Assembly (NCBI GenBank): GCA_019914945.1
Contig: CM034103.1
Coordinates: 10,044,001 to 10,108,000, forward strand
Source: Typha latifolia
Lineage: Eukaryota; Streptophyta; Magnoliopsida; Poales; Typhaceae
Reading direction: 5' to 3'
DNA length: 64,000 nucleotides
Shown here piece after piece: positions 40,433 to 52,915 of the stretch; positions within the stretch are counted from its first letter, which is position 1, and each line of letters opens with the position of its first letter. The position numbers and the translations under genes are program-made. A model generated the notes under the pieces. It had not been told where the DNA came from. It worked only from the letters and a program-made list of their open reading frames with translations, and made no database searches.

Positions 40433-40604
40433 CACATTATGTATACTTATAAAAAAACAATAAAACTCTATAAATATTTCTGTAATGAAACTTTGCATGA
40501 TATTAATATATACGTGGATCTAATCCTCTATGATTTTTACTTCTATTAAAAGGAGTGGTCATGTGTTAATTATACCATAGTCTAGATTGTGATTTATCTT
40601 TTTA

Positions 40605-40860
40605 GGAGTATATCCGTAGAAGCATTCCGTTCTTTCAAACTCTAGCCACCTTCCTTCACAATAAGTCACACTATTATACGGCCATCCACCACCACCCTTA
40701 TAGTCTGCCACCCTGACAATCGCCGTAATATCGGATATTTATCGATCTATCTCTTTCTAACCTATGTTTACTATTTTATTTTTATTTTTTTATTTTGACA
40801 TCCGATTTATGTGAAACTAAAACTATTAAATTTATAACAAGTTATCTATGATAGTAGCTC
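40605..40860 (+). mobile_element. Remnant of the L-family LTR, 3' half
   Basis: The order GGAGTATATCCG, AGCCACCTTCCTTC, GGCCATCCACCACCACCC, GACAATCGCCG and TCTTTCTAACC matches the second half of the LTRs at 47762-48466 and 49155-49845. The ends are lost. Confidence 0.65.
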
Positions 40861-41154
40861 AACATGAAACTAAACTCTCATATACTCTCATATGTGTACC
40901 TCCCCACGTTAATTACTCTCTTCCAGCCTTATGATCAATTTCCCTGTCAGAAAGCTCACTCAGGATGACTTCAATTAGATTCAAGGAAAATAGGACATCA
41001 CTAGTGGAAACTTGTACGTAATTTCACACGCAATTGTCTAAAAGAAAAGAAAATTGAGACGCTTTGTGTGTCTTGAATCAACAGTTCCTTATTAAACAAT
41101 CGTTACCTTTATTTTATCAATTTTCCAGTTGTTGCTAGTTCTTGTCAGACGATG

Positions 41155-41432
41155 CATGGACTGCATGAAAAGAAGACCAGTCACTGTTTATTATATATGG
41201 TTATTTATGACTTCGATCAAGTCTCAATCCTAGCAGTTGTCTGATGAAGGCACCTCATAGGTGAACTTGAAATAGTCAAGAGCTTAACAAAAGGACATTC
41301 AAATCAAACATCCCAGAGTTTCAATCACATTGAATTTAGCTCAGGAATTAATAATGGTGGACAGAGATGTTTCCTCTAGTATATATACACACAATAAGTT
41401 GCAAAGACAAAAAGAACATAACAAGTTGTAAA
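41155..41432 (+). promoter_or_regulatory. Duplicated promoter block of peptide gene A1
   Basis: About 250 bp beginning GACTGCATGAAAAGAAGACC is nearly identical upstream of A2 (50572-50852). Its central TGACTTTGATCAAGTCTCAA is also kept upstream of A3. A TATA box, TATATATAC, lies at 41380-41388, about 45-50 bp before the ATG, so the leader is very short. The duplication starts abruptly near 41155. Confidence 0.7.
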
Positions 41433-42886
41433 ATGGGGAAGAGAAGCAATTTAATTGTAGTATTCCTTTTGATCCTCCTTGCTTGCAGTTGCACCGAAAA
41501 AGTTGAGTCAAGAGTTTTGCAGCGATCAGTTGTTCATGGTATGATCTCGATCCTCTTTCCTACTTTTTCCTCCTTGCTTCCCTTTCGTTTTTGTATCTAT
41601 AAAGTTTCTAGCTTTCTTTTGGGTTAATTACATGTAGACTACCATCTTTTTACGTAAATCCTCTCAGTTGCTTTTTGTTACATGATGTAGACCCTCTAAA
41701 TGCCTCGTCCATTTATTGTTTGTCTGGTTTTTCCTATCAAGAAAAATCTCATATGGCTGTAACCTAATCAAACTTAGAAGATGTGACAGATTATTTTCTT
41801 CGTATATTAGAGAGGTAAATAAGAAGAGAGAAATCGGGAATAGGATGATTAATTGATATCTTCCTCTCGCATTATTATTGCTGGAAACTTTCAAAGGTGT
41901 ATAGTAGTTTTAATAGTCAGATTAGTAGAAATGTTCCTGATTCCTAGAAGAGTAGAAGGAAACGTTAAGAATAAGAGTGGAGAAAGTAAGAAAGTCCAAG
42001 TTATTGTTCCTTTTTATTCTCATAATCTCCCGTAATTAAGATGTGTGGGTGCAATAAAAGCAAGCTATTGAGAGATTTGAACTCATGACGTGCAGAAAAC
42101 GAGATATTATCCTATTAAATAACTTATTGATATAAAAACTTAAGCTATTAGTTAACAAACTAATAATATATATCATATCATTAACATGCAATATTATTAT
42201 AGCTATTGATTCAAGAGAAGTGAAGCGATCATCTGTTTGTTGTATACTATTTTTCTCTCTCTTATTTTGTGTAAGTTATTTTAAACTGGTCTCTTACAAA
42301 CTTCCATATGATTGAGTATAGTCTAATAAGTGGTAGCTATGTGCCTTGGAGATGCCAACGATACTTCTAAGCTCATTAGAATCGTCACAATGAGTATTCA
42401 TTTAAGGAAGGCATGAATATGATGTTGCTTTTATTAGAATATAAAATATAAAAATTATAGTTTTCTAATGGCTTAAACTTTTAAAGAAATTAGTGAGTTA
42501 ACATGGTATCAGAACTAGAGGTCGTGAGTTGAAATCTTGCCATGCTCATCTTCGCTTGAAAGTAATAAACTTCATCCATTTAAATTAAATCCACTTCTTG
42601 CGCTCATCAAAATATTTTAGCTCAAAAGTGAAGAGAATGTTCGATATTAAAATATAACAAATTATCATTTTCTAACAGCTTAAACTTTTAGAGTAATTGG
42701 TGAGTTAACAGCTCCATTTCATCTCTCATTTGTTGATCTCTTGTGTGATTGAAACGTATGCCTTTCTTTTCCTTTGTAGGAGAAAACAAGCTAATTCTTC
42801 AGAATGTTGGAAGAGAGCTTCTTCGCAGCATTCCAGGACCTCCTAGTCCTTCTGGGCACATCAATAGTATACCAATCCATGACTAA
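41433..42886 (+). CDS. A1: small secreted-peptide precursor, 2 exons, 70 aa
   Basis: Exons 41433-41538 and 42780-42886 join in phase 1 (CATG|GTATGA, TTGTAG|GAGAAA). Exon 1 encodes MGKRSN, a hydrophobic core VVFLLILLACSC and an acidic/basic stretch (EKVESRVLQRSVVH). The signal peptide probably ends near residue 20-26. Exon 2 encodes ENKLILQNVGRELL and a tail with SIPGPPSPSGH ending SIPIHD. Pro/Ser/Gly/His-rich tails after a basic or GR site are typical of processed signalling peptides such as CEP or PIP, but no family motif fits exactly, so function is unassigned. The intron contains a TRIM. A2 and A3 share the same architecture, which argues that the gene model is real. Confidence 0.75.
42432..42710 (+). 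mobile_element. TRIM element in A1 intron
   Basis: Direct repeats at 42432-42503 and 42638-42710 both end GAGTTAACA. The left one is followed at once by TGGTATCAGAAC, an initiator-Met tRNA primer-binding site. A purine-rich AAAAGTGAAGAGAA precedes the right repeat. Flanks read GCTTT and GCTCC; other copies have GCTCC at left, so the original duplication was probably GCTCC. The same insertion is in A2, A3 and A4. Confidence 0.85.
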
Positions 42887-43843
42887 ACCAAGATGAAAAA
42901 GGATGAAAGATGGAAGTCATATAGATTTACACATAGCTTTAAACATAAGGTTATTAGTTTTAGACCTCAAGTTATTAGCTTTATTTTTATTTTTAATTTT
43001 TTCCCCTTATTAATGTAGCAAAATGCAGTAGCATTGTACTATTTATGGTACTGTAGCAGTGAATAATGATGATAAATGATTATATATTTTGGGATAATTT
43101 TCTTTTAACCCGCTAAACTATAACTCATTTCTCCAATAACCCTCTAAAATTTCTTTGTGGTACACACTAGCCTTCTAAACTATCAGAAATATCTCACTTC
43201 GGCCCTCCAACACCATTAACATAATCAATGAATTGACCACATTGTCCCTCCACTTATAATGGTGGGATAGTTATGTGGCAAAGCTAAAATTAGATATTTT
43301 AATTTTTCCGACATTGCCCTAATCCCCTTTCTCCCAAAATTCTTCATTTCTCTCCCCTCAAAGAGTTCGATGCCTCCCTCCTTGGCGTGACCGACAAGGA
43401 TCTCCTCGACCTCCATGCTTAGGTGTTTCATGGAGATAGATTCATAATCAGATCCCCTCGACAACACCTTAGCCTGCTGGCGATGGTGCTGCTTCGACAT
43501 CCCCTGGTCTTCTTCCTGTCGGCGTCCAAATGCACCATCATCGGATGCTGAGTGGTGGGAGCGAATGCTGGCGAGTGAGAGTTCTGGCAACAAGTGGCGA
43601 TAGCCATGGTGGAGCAGGGGGCTGAGGGCATTGATGAAGGTGAGGGAGTGGTCAAAGGTCGTTGCTGGCCCTAGGCACCACAATGGCACGGGAGTGGTCA
43701 ATGGACCTTGGCGGCGTGAGAACGATCAGTGGACCATAAGGGATGTGATGCACCGTCATTGGCCTCTTCATCTTGCCTTCTCTAGAGTTATTTACAAGAG
43801 CTATCCCTTCTCCTTCCTCCCCGAGGGGGATGCCAAGGGTGGT

Positions 43844-44001
43844 TGTAACAACCCAACCTTAAGAAAAAAAAACTATTTGCATGGCACGACGTGGCCGGCC
43901 ATAGTGTGGCCGACCTCGTGCCATGCAGTGGCAGGAGGGGAGCCTGCCACACGCGTCTCGCCGCGGCCTCCCTTCCCATCGCCACTCTTTCTCCCTCTAT
44001 A

Positions 44002-44079
<78 letters not shown>

Positions 44080-46966
44080 CGAGGCCGCCCTATCGCCGCC
44101 GCCGCCATCCTTGGAAATTACCGTCGCCACCTCCGCGAGCGCCGGTGAACTCTTTCTCCTTCTCTCTCTTCTTCTCTCTTCTTTTCTCTCTCTCTCTCTC
44201 TCTCTCTCTTCCTCCTTAGCTTAGGTTTGCCGGAACTGAGCCGCTGGCGAGAGGCCGGCCGCTGACTGGCCAGCAGCGACCGGCGCCCTCCCCACCGGCC
44301 CGGGTCCGCGCCCTCCTTCCTTCTCCTTCTCTTCTTCTTCTTCTTTCTTCTTTCTTTCTTTCTTTCTCTTCTTCTTCCTTTCTTCTTCTTCTCCATTCTC
44401 GGTCTCTCCTCCTCCTCTTGCTGCAACAGTGCTGGGCTCGGCCCAGCACTGTATCAAAGAGGACTATTTTTTTGTATATATATATAATTATTTTCTAATG
44501 TTAGGTAACATAGTCTATTTAGGTAATTAATTATTTTGATAAATTATACTCACTAATATAATTTTACTAAGTATTTTAGTATAATAATTTATTAATTACA
44601 ATTATAAATATTGCTTATAAATTTATTTATAGTTTAGTTATTATTTATTAGTTAATATATGTAGTCTTATTGATAATAATCTTATATTTATATTTAATTT
44701 ATACTTTATATGCCTATTTTTAGTATATTAGTATTGTCTAATAGTTTGTATAAAATGGAATACTAGACTTGTAGATTATTTTTGTATAATAGGATAATGA
44801 TTATTTTACGTATAATTTAGGATTAGTTAAATAAGAGTAAGTATTACAAAATAATTATTAATAATATTATTTTATAATTATATTTTTATTAAATCATATA
44901 TATATAGTCGTCTTGGTTATTTACAAAAAGGAGATAAATTACTATATACTTATATTCTATAATTAGCAAATTAGGATTTTATTAAATAAATATAAATAGC
45001 ATATTAATATTGTCATAATTAAATTTATCTTATAAATCTAATCAATGTTAAACCTAATAAAATATTATATTCTACTGGAAATGAATTATAATCAGATAAA
45101 CAACTAACTTTATGTTACTTAAACATTTTCAAACTCTGAACCCCCTTATTCAAGACCCCGGGGATCTCACCAGCGATGAGTGGCGATTGATTGATGGACC
45201 TGAGAGATACGTGTGTTAAGTCTTCTGATAAGAAGTGAGTAGTCTTATCCCCTAGACGCCTTTCTCAAATTAGGATATATTATATATTATGTACATGCAT
45301 GTTTTGGCCTCCAGCATGATTATATGACTTTATCTAGAGAAGATTTCAGTCAAGGATATTTTATCATGCATTTGATTAGGCTGAACTGGGATATGAATAC
45401 ATTGGTGATATATAGAGATGATTAGAGATAATTCTACTGTTATGATTGTATACCAAGATGATCTCTAGCATGAGTGTGCATGTGATAGACTAGCGGGAGT
45501 ATGCATGTGTTAGATACATAGTTGGAGACTACATTACATCATTTTTCTCTTAATTCCTGTTTCACCTAAATTCCTATTATGCATTGATTTGCTATCGTAC
45601 TAGATATATGCATATAATCTAGCATTTAGAAAGAAAGCATGAAATGTGATTGATTAGATAGTTGATAAAAAGCGTGAGGATACTCGAGTGGGCGCGATGG
45701 TTAGGGCGTGCTTGGAGATGATTGATCGCTCGATATGGTCACGATCCTAATGGCCTTTCGTCCAAGGTCGTTAGTCTGTGTGCGCAGCAGACATTCGAAC
45801 ACATGCTGTTCGCCAGGGCATATGTGGTGAGTTATCCTCATGAGGTTTCTATCAGCTAGGAGGGTGCCCGATCTAGATGATGTTGATACCATTGCGGGTG
45901 GCGGGGTATGGTTATATTTGAGATACTTTTGCGGGTGACTTAGTATGCTCTGAGCCTTCAGACATGATGTTGAGATCGGGTACCAGGTGTTGATTGTGCA
46001 CAGTGGTCTAGTATGATGATATTATACCGATATGTCAGTAATGATTGTGATATTGAAAAATGCAAATAATTTCATTATCATTTGGTTACCTGATTATCGA
46101 ATGATCAATATACATCATATATGGTTGCATTTGATATCATAGCATGGTCATGGTCGGCATGCATCATGTGTCATATTTGAGAGAGAGTTGTGATGATAGT
46201 ATGACATGGAGATCTGTTTACTCATTGTCGAGAATTATATACTTTTATCAGTTATGACATATTATCTACTTTTCATTTATATATTATTGAGGATATATTC
46301 ATATACTCATTTATGACATGATGCTCTTGCTGATTCATATTATCCAGTATATGATTTACTCTATGTTTGGCATCACTAATTCGATGTAAGGTCTATTCAC
46401 TAAGCCTTTTGCTCAGGACTCTCTTTATTTCTTTCTTTTTAACCTCCACAGATATTATGATACGTAATACCCCCTTGAGATATCCTGATGAGATATTTTA
46501 GAGCAAAGATGAGGTGAGCTATAGATGCAATACGGTATAGATGATAGTTTATATAGAAATTGAGTTGTACAAGTATTTGATATTTGTACTCTTTTGTATT
46601 AGATGATGATTTATGTAATATAGGTCGAATCATGGTGTACTCTTGTATTAGTTATTTTAGTTGTATCTTGATGGTTTGTTGTGGCCTGCGTGGGTCCTGC
46701 CAGATTATGTAGTGGTCTAGTGTATATTATTATGGACTTAGATATTCATATGTTAACATGTTTATTTGGTTAATAGTATGATTTATTTGGTGATGGATTA
46801 TGTGATCATGGATAGGTTAGCAGGTATTATTTGATGATATCATGATTATATATGCACATGAGAGCATCTGTGCGTGACGGGCCCCGCCCGACCTGTCGCG
46901 TGCGCTGCGCGTGCTGTGTGGGCGCATGGGCATGCACGTGCCCGTGCCGGGCGGGGGGGCGTTACA
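43844..46966 (+). mobile_element. Solo LTR, 3123 bp, Ty3/gypsy-type
   Basis: It starts TGTAACAACCC and ends GGCGTTACA, with the short inverted TGTAAC/GTTACA termini typical of Ty3/gypsy chromovirus LTRs. The flanking duplication GTGGT lies at 43839-43843 and 46967-46971. The paralogous block near 58630 reads straight through (GAGGGTGGTGCCGTGATC) and is an empty site. Base composition is strongly zoned: a GC-rich, CT-repeat 5' part, an AT-rich middle and a GC-rich end. No gag or pol frame is present. Orientation is uncertain. Confidence 0.9.
44011..44077. repeat. (CT)n microsatellite inside the solo LTR
   Basis: About 67 bp of CT is followed by a second CT run near 44185-44210 and a CTT-rich stretch to 44420. 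Open frames on both strands here are low-complexity Leu/Ser or Glu/Arg runs and are not genes. Confidence 0.95.
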
Positions 46967-47639
46967 GTGGTGTTGTGATTGGCCACCAATGTGAAGTGCA
47001 TGTCAGCTCCAAGAACCCCGCCAATAAGAGTTGGTCCAGGTTCGGCTCGACCGGCCTCTCGTAGAGCCGGGTAGTGCCGGCCGCCACCCTCACCACCTAT
47101 AGGAACGGTGCCCATTGTTCTCAAACCCGCACGCGATCCCTCTAATCTGCTCCTTCGTTAACACACCCAAGCTCCCAAAGTAGAGGAACACGGCATTGAA
47201 GGGGAGCAGTAAGGATGGACGAGGTCACTACTAGTGTTAGCAATGAGGCGGAGGAGTTGAGGAAGGGTGTCGAGATGGAGGGAGATAACGTAGTGGCCGA
47301 CGCCGGAGGCCATGATGAAAACGATAGGATCAATGATTGGAGGAGGAGAAGAGGAGGAATAAGAAAAGATCTAAGTGTATTTTAGTCATCATAAAAGCTA
47401 TCTTAAGTTGTCACATATATATTAAGGATATTTTAGCCATAGTATTATCACACGACCCTCACATGGAATTTATGAATAGAAATAAGTAACAAGTCCCTAA
47501 TGGAAGGGATTAAGTGAAGTATTTATGATAATTCAGGGGGGTAAGTGTATACAAAAAAAATTCAAGGAGTCATTATGAAAACATATTTCCAAATCATGGC
47601 CCATTGTGGAATTGAGAGGCCTTTGATGTTATTAAAATT

Positions 47640-50290
47640 TGCTTTTCGTGGTATTGCATATATTTTTACTAATCAAGAATGGACAAAGTCTACAGAATTG
47701 ATGGGGTTGCATTTGTTGAGTTAGTGAGAGAGTTTTATGCCAATACTGTGTACTTCAATGATGTGAATTAGGTTAGGTCGAATCGACTCACGGGGATATT
47801 GAGCTCGATGGATTGAGTATATTTCTCTTTTAATTAATTTATAATATAAACCCTTAAGACTAATCTAATTAAGTCATGTGAGTCCTTAATGCAAGTCCAA
47901 TTAAGTTATGTAAGCTCTTAAGACAAGTCTAATTAAGTCAAATAAGTTTTTAAGGCAAATTCAATTAAGTCATATAAGTCTTTAAGGCAAATCATAATTT
48001 GAGTTCTATAAGCCTTTAAAGCTAGTCTTAGTAAGATTCATTGTACACGACCTCTATATATAGAGAAGCTAATCTTCTTTGTTTAATCATCCAAGCATTG
48101 AGAAATTATTGAGGTTAACTAATCTATTATTATCGTATTTATTATTTTATTATAGCTGTTAAATCATCTTTATCTTCATAGGAGTAGATCTTGCTTGTAG
48201 AACCCTTTCAAGCTTTCAAACCCTTAGCCACCACCTTTCTCCATAAGCCACCCTACTTTATGGCCGTCCGCCACCCTCCAACGACTACTGCAATATTGGA
48301 TAATTACCAATCTATCCAGTTCTAACCTTTCTCCAATGTTTTAGATTTCAATTTGACCTCGAAATCACGAAATCAAAGTTACTAGATCCGCGACTTTCGA
48401 GGCTTCTTCTCATAAAAATATTATAATTTTCTTATGTTTAGATCGTTTAAAATCTGGTTCGTAATAGTGGTACTATAGCCACTGTTCCTTAGCCAATAAA
48501 TAATACGAGATCGAAGAAACGAACGAGGAAGGAGCAACCATAGAGGACCAAGAGCTTATCTCCATCCCTATGGAGGTTTCTTTGGCACCACCAGCATTCA
48601 CTGCCCACGACAAGCCACCGACATTAGCGAAAACGACATTTAAAGAACTTTCAAACGAGTTGAAGGAGATGCAACCCTCCGTCAATATCTTGACCACTCC
48701 TCTAGTTGCGATGGAGCTCATACCACCTCCCAACCACTATAGCAATGCTAGAGACACTCACAGTAGTGGCTTCAGGGCCATATTCCTCAGCCGTGGTGGA
48801 AGCTAGGGCCTAAAATACTACTTTTCCACAAGTGGCAGTCCAGGTGCCCTAGACCCCCATCGCCATGTCCACACCTTTCTTGGATCTCTCGCACTCGAGC
48901 CATGGCCTAAACTGCATGCACTAAGACTTTGGCTCGAACCACTTGTGGTTAGATTTGGCACAAGCCACCCACGGTTAGGGTAAACTATGGCTAAAATAAG
49001 TAGGCCTTAGAGCAGAACCCACTATGAGACCTTCCTCTACATGGCAGACGAGACACACATGAAGATCAAGGACATGCAGCTTGAGAGTGATGGAACGTAT
49101 GGAAACTACCATGGACACTTTAAGGACAAGATGGTCAAATGCGTGGTGGATTAATGCGAACCGAGTTAGGTTGGCTCGACTCACAAGGACAATGAGCTCG
49201 ATGGATCGAGTCTATTTATCTTTTAATTAATTTATGATGTAAATCTCTAATGCAAGTCTAATTAAGTCATATGAGCCCTTAAAGCAAGTCCAATTAAGTT
49301 ATATAAACCTTTAAGACAAATCTAGTTAAGTCAAATAAACCTTTAAGTTAAGTCTAATTAAGTCATGCATATCTTTAAGATTAATCCTAATTCGAGTAGT
49401 GTAAGCCTTTAGGGCTAGTCTTAGTATGACTTATTGTACCTAATTTCTATATATAGAGGGGTTGGGCTCCTTTATTTAATCATCCAAGTATTGAAAAATG
49501 ATTAAGTTTAGCTAATTTATTATTACCATATTATTATTTTATTGTAGTCGCTAGATTGTCTCTATCTTTATAGGAGTACATCTTACTCGTAAAACCGTTC
49601 CAAGCTTTCAACTCCTAGCCACCACCTTCCTCCATAAGCCACCCTACCTTACGGCTATCCACCACTACCCCTGGTCATCCGCCACCCTCCGATAACCGCC
49701 GCAACATTAGATAATTACCAATATGTCTAGTTCTGATTTTCCTCCATTGTTTTAGTTTTATCTCTTCATTCTAGCTTAGAATCACATGCAATAAAAGCCT
49801 TTAGATCCGTTTACATCTAGATCATACTAGATCTAGTTCGTACCATTCAATGTGTTCCAAGGTTCAGGGTGTATACTTGAATTCTGATGTCACCAGGCAA
49901 TACTTTGAGTTTAGAGATAGAAAGTTTGTTTTTCCATACATATATAGTGATGCTCCTACTTTGCCTAAGATTGCCAAGACCGTTTTAGGACCAAACGAAC
50001 TTTGGAATAGTAATATGGTTCTGCATGCACATCTTACTTTAGTGGCTAGGATACTTCATCTCATTTGTCTGTATAATATCACTTCTAAAATTCGACATAC
50101 ATCCATTAGTTGGAATAGAGCTACTCTGATTCGTGCTATACTGTATAAATCTTGCTGCTGTTATGTATGAGAGCATAGAAGCAACAGCATTAAAGAGTTC
50201 ATGTCTGCCCTTTAGTGTAATCCTGTCTAGTGTGCATGTGGATCTATTTAAGGAGTCCATCAAATCTTTGAAGCCTCTTGGGAAAGCAAC
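47640..50290 (+). pseudogene. Relic of a 'putative plant transposon protein' gene, interrupted by an LTR element
   Basis: Before the element, about 47690-47760 encodes MDKVYRIDG followed by VELVREFYANTVYF. After it, 49850-50280 encodes VQGVYLNSDVTRQYFEFRD, then a helical segment with WNRATLIRAILYK. The order REFYAN, then V.G..., then RA.L..AIL is that of the plant transposon-protein domain (PF20167 type) as I recall it. Frames shift between segments, so it is not functional. Part of the same sequence recurs at 59532-59640. Confidence 0.45.
47762..49845 (+). mobile_element. Non-autonomous LTR retrotransposon with both LTRs (L family)
   Basis: LTR1 (47762-48466, 705 bp) and LTR2 (49155-49845, 691 bp) are diverged direct repeats. 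They share TGAGCTCGATGGAT, the AGTC(A/C)AATAAG-type repeats, a TATATATAGAG box and GCCACCACCTT. LTR1 is followed by TGGTACTATAGCC, a weak initiator-Met primer site. The internal part is only 688 bp. It has a 79-codon open frame at 48570-48806 of no recognised domain and no pol. The flanking word TTCAATG occurs at 47754-47760 and 49846-49852, one base off on the left. LTR divergence suggests an old insertion. Confidence 0.75.
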
Positions 50291-50571
50291 TCTAAAACGA
50301 AGCTAGTCACATGAGTCACCACACAAGCCTAACTCTTCCTCAACTCCTGCACCTGTACATAATAATTTTGCAGTTGATAATTATAAGCCTGAGGGGGAGT
50401 TTCAATTTCTATATGAATGACTACATAGCATTCAAAATTAAGTGAAATTTTGTTTTTCTTAGTAGATGATCAATGACAATACCAACGACATACGAACTAA
50501 TCGAGCAAAGTTTCGCTCTGAATAGGCTAGACATAGCTCCATAATGAATAACATCTCATGGACTGCATGAA

Positions 50572-50852
50572 AAGAAGACCAGTCACCGTTTATGATATAT
50601 GGTCATTTATGACTTTGATCAAGTCTCAATCCTGGCAGTAGTCTGATGAAGGCACCTCATAGGTGAACTTGAAATAGTCAAGAGCTTAACAAAAGGACAT
50701 TCAAATCAAACATCTCAGAGTTTCAATCACTTTGAATTTAGCTCAGGAATTAATAATGGTGGTCTGATCGTGTCAGATGGACAGAGATGTTTCCTCTAGT
50801 ATATATACACACAATAAGTTGCAAAGACAAAAAGAACATAACAAGTTGTAAA
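50572..50852 (+). promoter_or_regulatory. Duplicated promoter block of peptide gene A2
   Basis: It is nearly identical to the block before A1. It has an additional TCTGATCGTGTCAGATGG word before GACAGAGATG; a related GTCAGATGTACAGA is kept upstream of A3 and in shorter form before B1. The TATA box TATATATAC lies near 50800-50808, about 45 bp before the ATG. Confidence 0.7.
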
Positions 50853-52741
50853 ATGGGGAAGAGAAGCAGTTTAATTGTAGTATTCCTTTTGCTCCTCCTT
50901 GCTTGCAGTTGCACCGAAAAAGTTGAGTCAAGAGTTTTGCAGCGATCAGTTGTTCATGGTATGATCTCGATCCTCTTTCCTACTTTTTCCTCCTTGCTTC
51001 CCTTTCGTTTTTGTATCTATAAAGTTTCTAGCTTTCTTTTGGGTTAATTACATGTATAGTACCCTCTTTTTACGTAAATTCTCAGTTACTTTTTGTTACG
51101 TGTAGTAGACCATCCGAATGCCTCTTCCATTTATCGTTTGTCTGGTTTTCCCTATCAAGAAAAATCTCATATGACTGTAACCTAATCAAACTTAGAAGAT
51201 GTGACGGATTATTTTCTCCGTATATTAGAGAGGTAAAAAAAGAATAAGAGAGAAATCGAGAATAGGATGATTAATTGATATCTTCCTCTTGCACTATTAT
51301 TGATGGAAACTTTCAAATAATTAAGGTGGTCGATCAAAGTGCGATAAAAAAGAAGAAGATGTATGTGAAAACATGTGATAGTTTGGTAAGAAGAAGAAGA
51401 GGAATAAAAAAAGATGTATATGAAGATGTACATCAGAGTTAAAACGAGTGTACTGCAATTCGAGAGTAATATTTTTTTTTTACAGCTAGCGATGTTTAAT
51501 GTGATGGTAAGATTTCTTCTTGGGTCTAAGAGATCATGAGTTTAAATCTCAGAATGTCTCCTAAAAAAAATGAGAATAAAACTGTTCAGTTTTTCTTTAA
51601 TTCTAAGGAGATTTAAACTTAAGGAAGAAGTCATAAAGTTCTCATCTTCTGCCATTATAAAAGACACAAAACATGAAATAAAATCATAAGATGACTGCTA
51701 AAAGAGCAAGGACTTTTTGTTCAAAGATCAGACTGCTGAAATCATAAGATGAACACAAGGGTCAAACAAAATTACATCATTTAATAGCCAGTCAAGGTGT
51801 ATACTAGTTTTAATAGTCAGATTAGTAGAAATGTTCCTGCTTTCCATATATCCCTAGCAGAGTAGAAGGAAACGTTAAGAAAGTCCACGTTGTTGTTCCT
51901 TTTTATTCTCATAATCTCCAGTAATTAAGATGTGTGGGTGCAATAAAAGCAAGCTATTGAGAGATTCGAACTCATGACCCTCAGAAAACGAGCTGCTATC
52001 CTATTAAATAACCTGCTGATATAAAAACTTGAGCTATTAGGTAAAAGATTAATAGTTTATATCATATCATTAACATGCAATATTATTGTAGCTGTTGATT
52101 CAAGAGAATTGAAGCGATTATCTGTTTGTTGTATACTATTCTTCTCCCTCTTGTTTTGTGTAAGTTCTTTTATACTGGTCTCCTACAAATTTCCATATAA
52201 TTGAGTATAGTTAAATGATACTTCTAAGCTCATTCGAATAGGCAAAATGAGTATTCTTTTAAAGAAGGCATTTATAAGATGTTGCTCCCGTTAGAATATA
52301 AAATATAAAAATTATTGTTTCTAATAACTTAAGATTTTAGAGTAATTGGTGAGTTAAAATAGTATCAGAGCTAGAGGTCATGAGTTTAAATCCTATTATG
52401 TTCATCTTTGCTTGAAAATATTAAACTCCACCCATTTAAATTAAATCCACTTTTTGGGCCCATCAAAATGTTTCAGCTCAAAAGTGAGGAGAGTGTTCGA
52501 CATTAAAATATAAAAATCATCGTTCTCTAACAGTTTAAGTTTTTAGAGTAATTGGTGAGTTAACATCTCAATTTCATCTCTCATTTGTTGATCTCTTGTG
52601 TGATTGAACCACATGCCTTTCTTTTACTTTGCAGGAGAAAATAAGCTAATTCTTCAGAATAATGGAAGAAAGCTTTTTCGCAGCAGTCCAAAAATTCCTA
52701 GTCCCTCTGGGAACACTCGTCCTCACTATAGCCATGGATAA
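50853..52741 (+). CDS. A2: small secreted-peptide precursor, 2 exons, 70 aa
   Basis: Exons 50853-50958 and 52635-52741 have the same splice sites and phase as A1. The signal-peptide exon differs from A1 at only two residues (S for N at 6, L for I at 14). In the exon-2 product about 14 of 35 residues differ, all after ENKLILQN: GRKLFRSSP, IPSPSGN and the end HYSHG. The SIPIHD terminus of A1 and A3 is lost. The function is presumably that of an extracellular signal peptide; the family is unassigned. The intron has about 480 bp (51310-51790) that is absent from A1 but present in A3, plus the TRIM. Confidence 0.75.
52289..52565 (+). mobile_element. TRIM element in A2 intron
   Basis: It has the same structure and position as the A1 copy: direct repeats ending GAGTTA(A)ACA-type sequence, a TAGTATCAGAGC primer site, and left flank GCTCC. 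It was inherited through gene duplication. Confidence 0.8.
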
Positions 52742-52915
52742 ACCAAGATAAGAAAGGATGAAAGATGGAAGTCATATAGATTTACACATAGTTTTAGACA
52801 TAAGGTTATTACATTTATTTTATTTTTATTTTTTCCCCAGTATTAATGTAGCAAAGTGCTATAGAGCATCGAATCTACTTGTCAACCTCCTAGTGTGGTA
52901 GGATGTAATCACTAG

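Larger units (their letters stand above)
43080..47400 (-). pseudogene. Glycosyltransferase-like (UGT) relic, split by a solo LTR
   Basis: On the minus strand from about 47330 an open stretch gives MASGVGHY and then VFLYFGSLGVLTKEQIRGIA with CGFENNGH. This resembles the conserved block before the PSPG box of plant UDP-glycosyltransferases. The frame then breaks. The continuation after the solo LTR (43843 down to about 43300) is frameshifted and has stops, and I see no intact PSPG box. The block recurs at 58070-58864 without the LTR. It is most likely a gene fragment carried by a transposon or duplicated segment. The UGT call rests on one motif only. Confidence 0.4.

Noticed and set aside
42481..42560. 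tRNA-like box (GAGTTCAAATCC-type) suggesting a tRNA gene or SINE
   Set aside because: It lies just after an LTR and primer-binding site and is part of a TRIM; no cloverleaf can be drawn.
43788..44457. Many overlapping long frames on both strands, rich in Ser/Leu or Arg/Glu
   Set aside because: They are the products of CT/GA and CTT microsatellites inside a solo LTR, not genes.
48570..48806. 79-codon frame inside the L-family element
   Set aside because: No gag or other domain is visible, and the element is diverged; not called as a gene.
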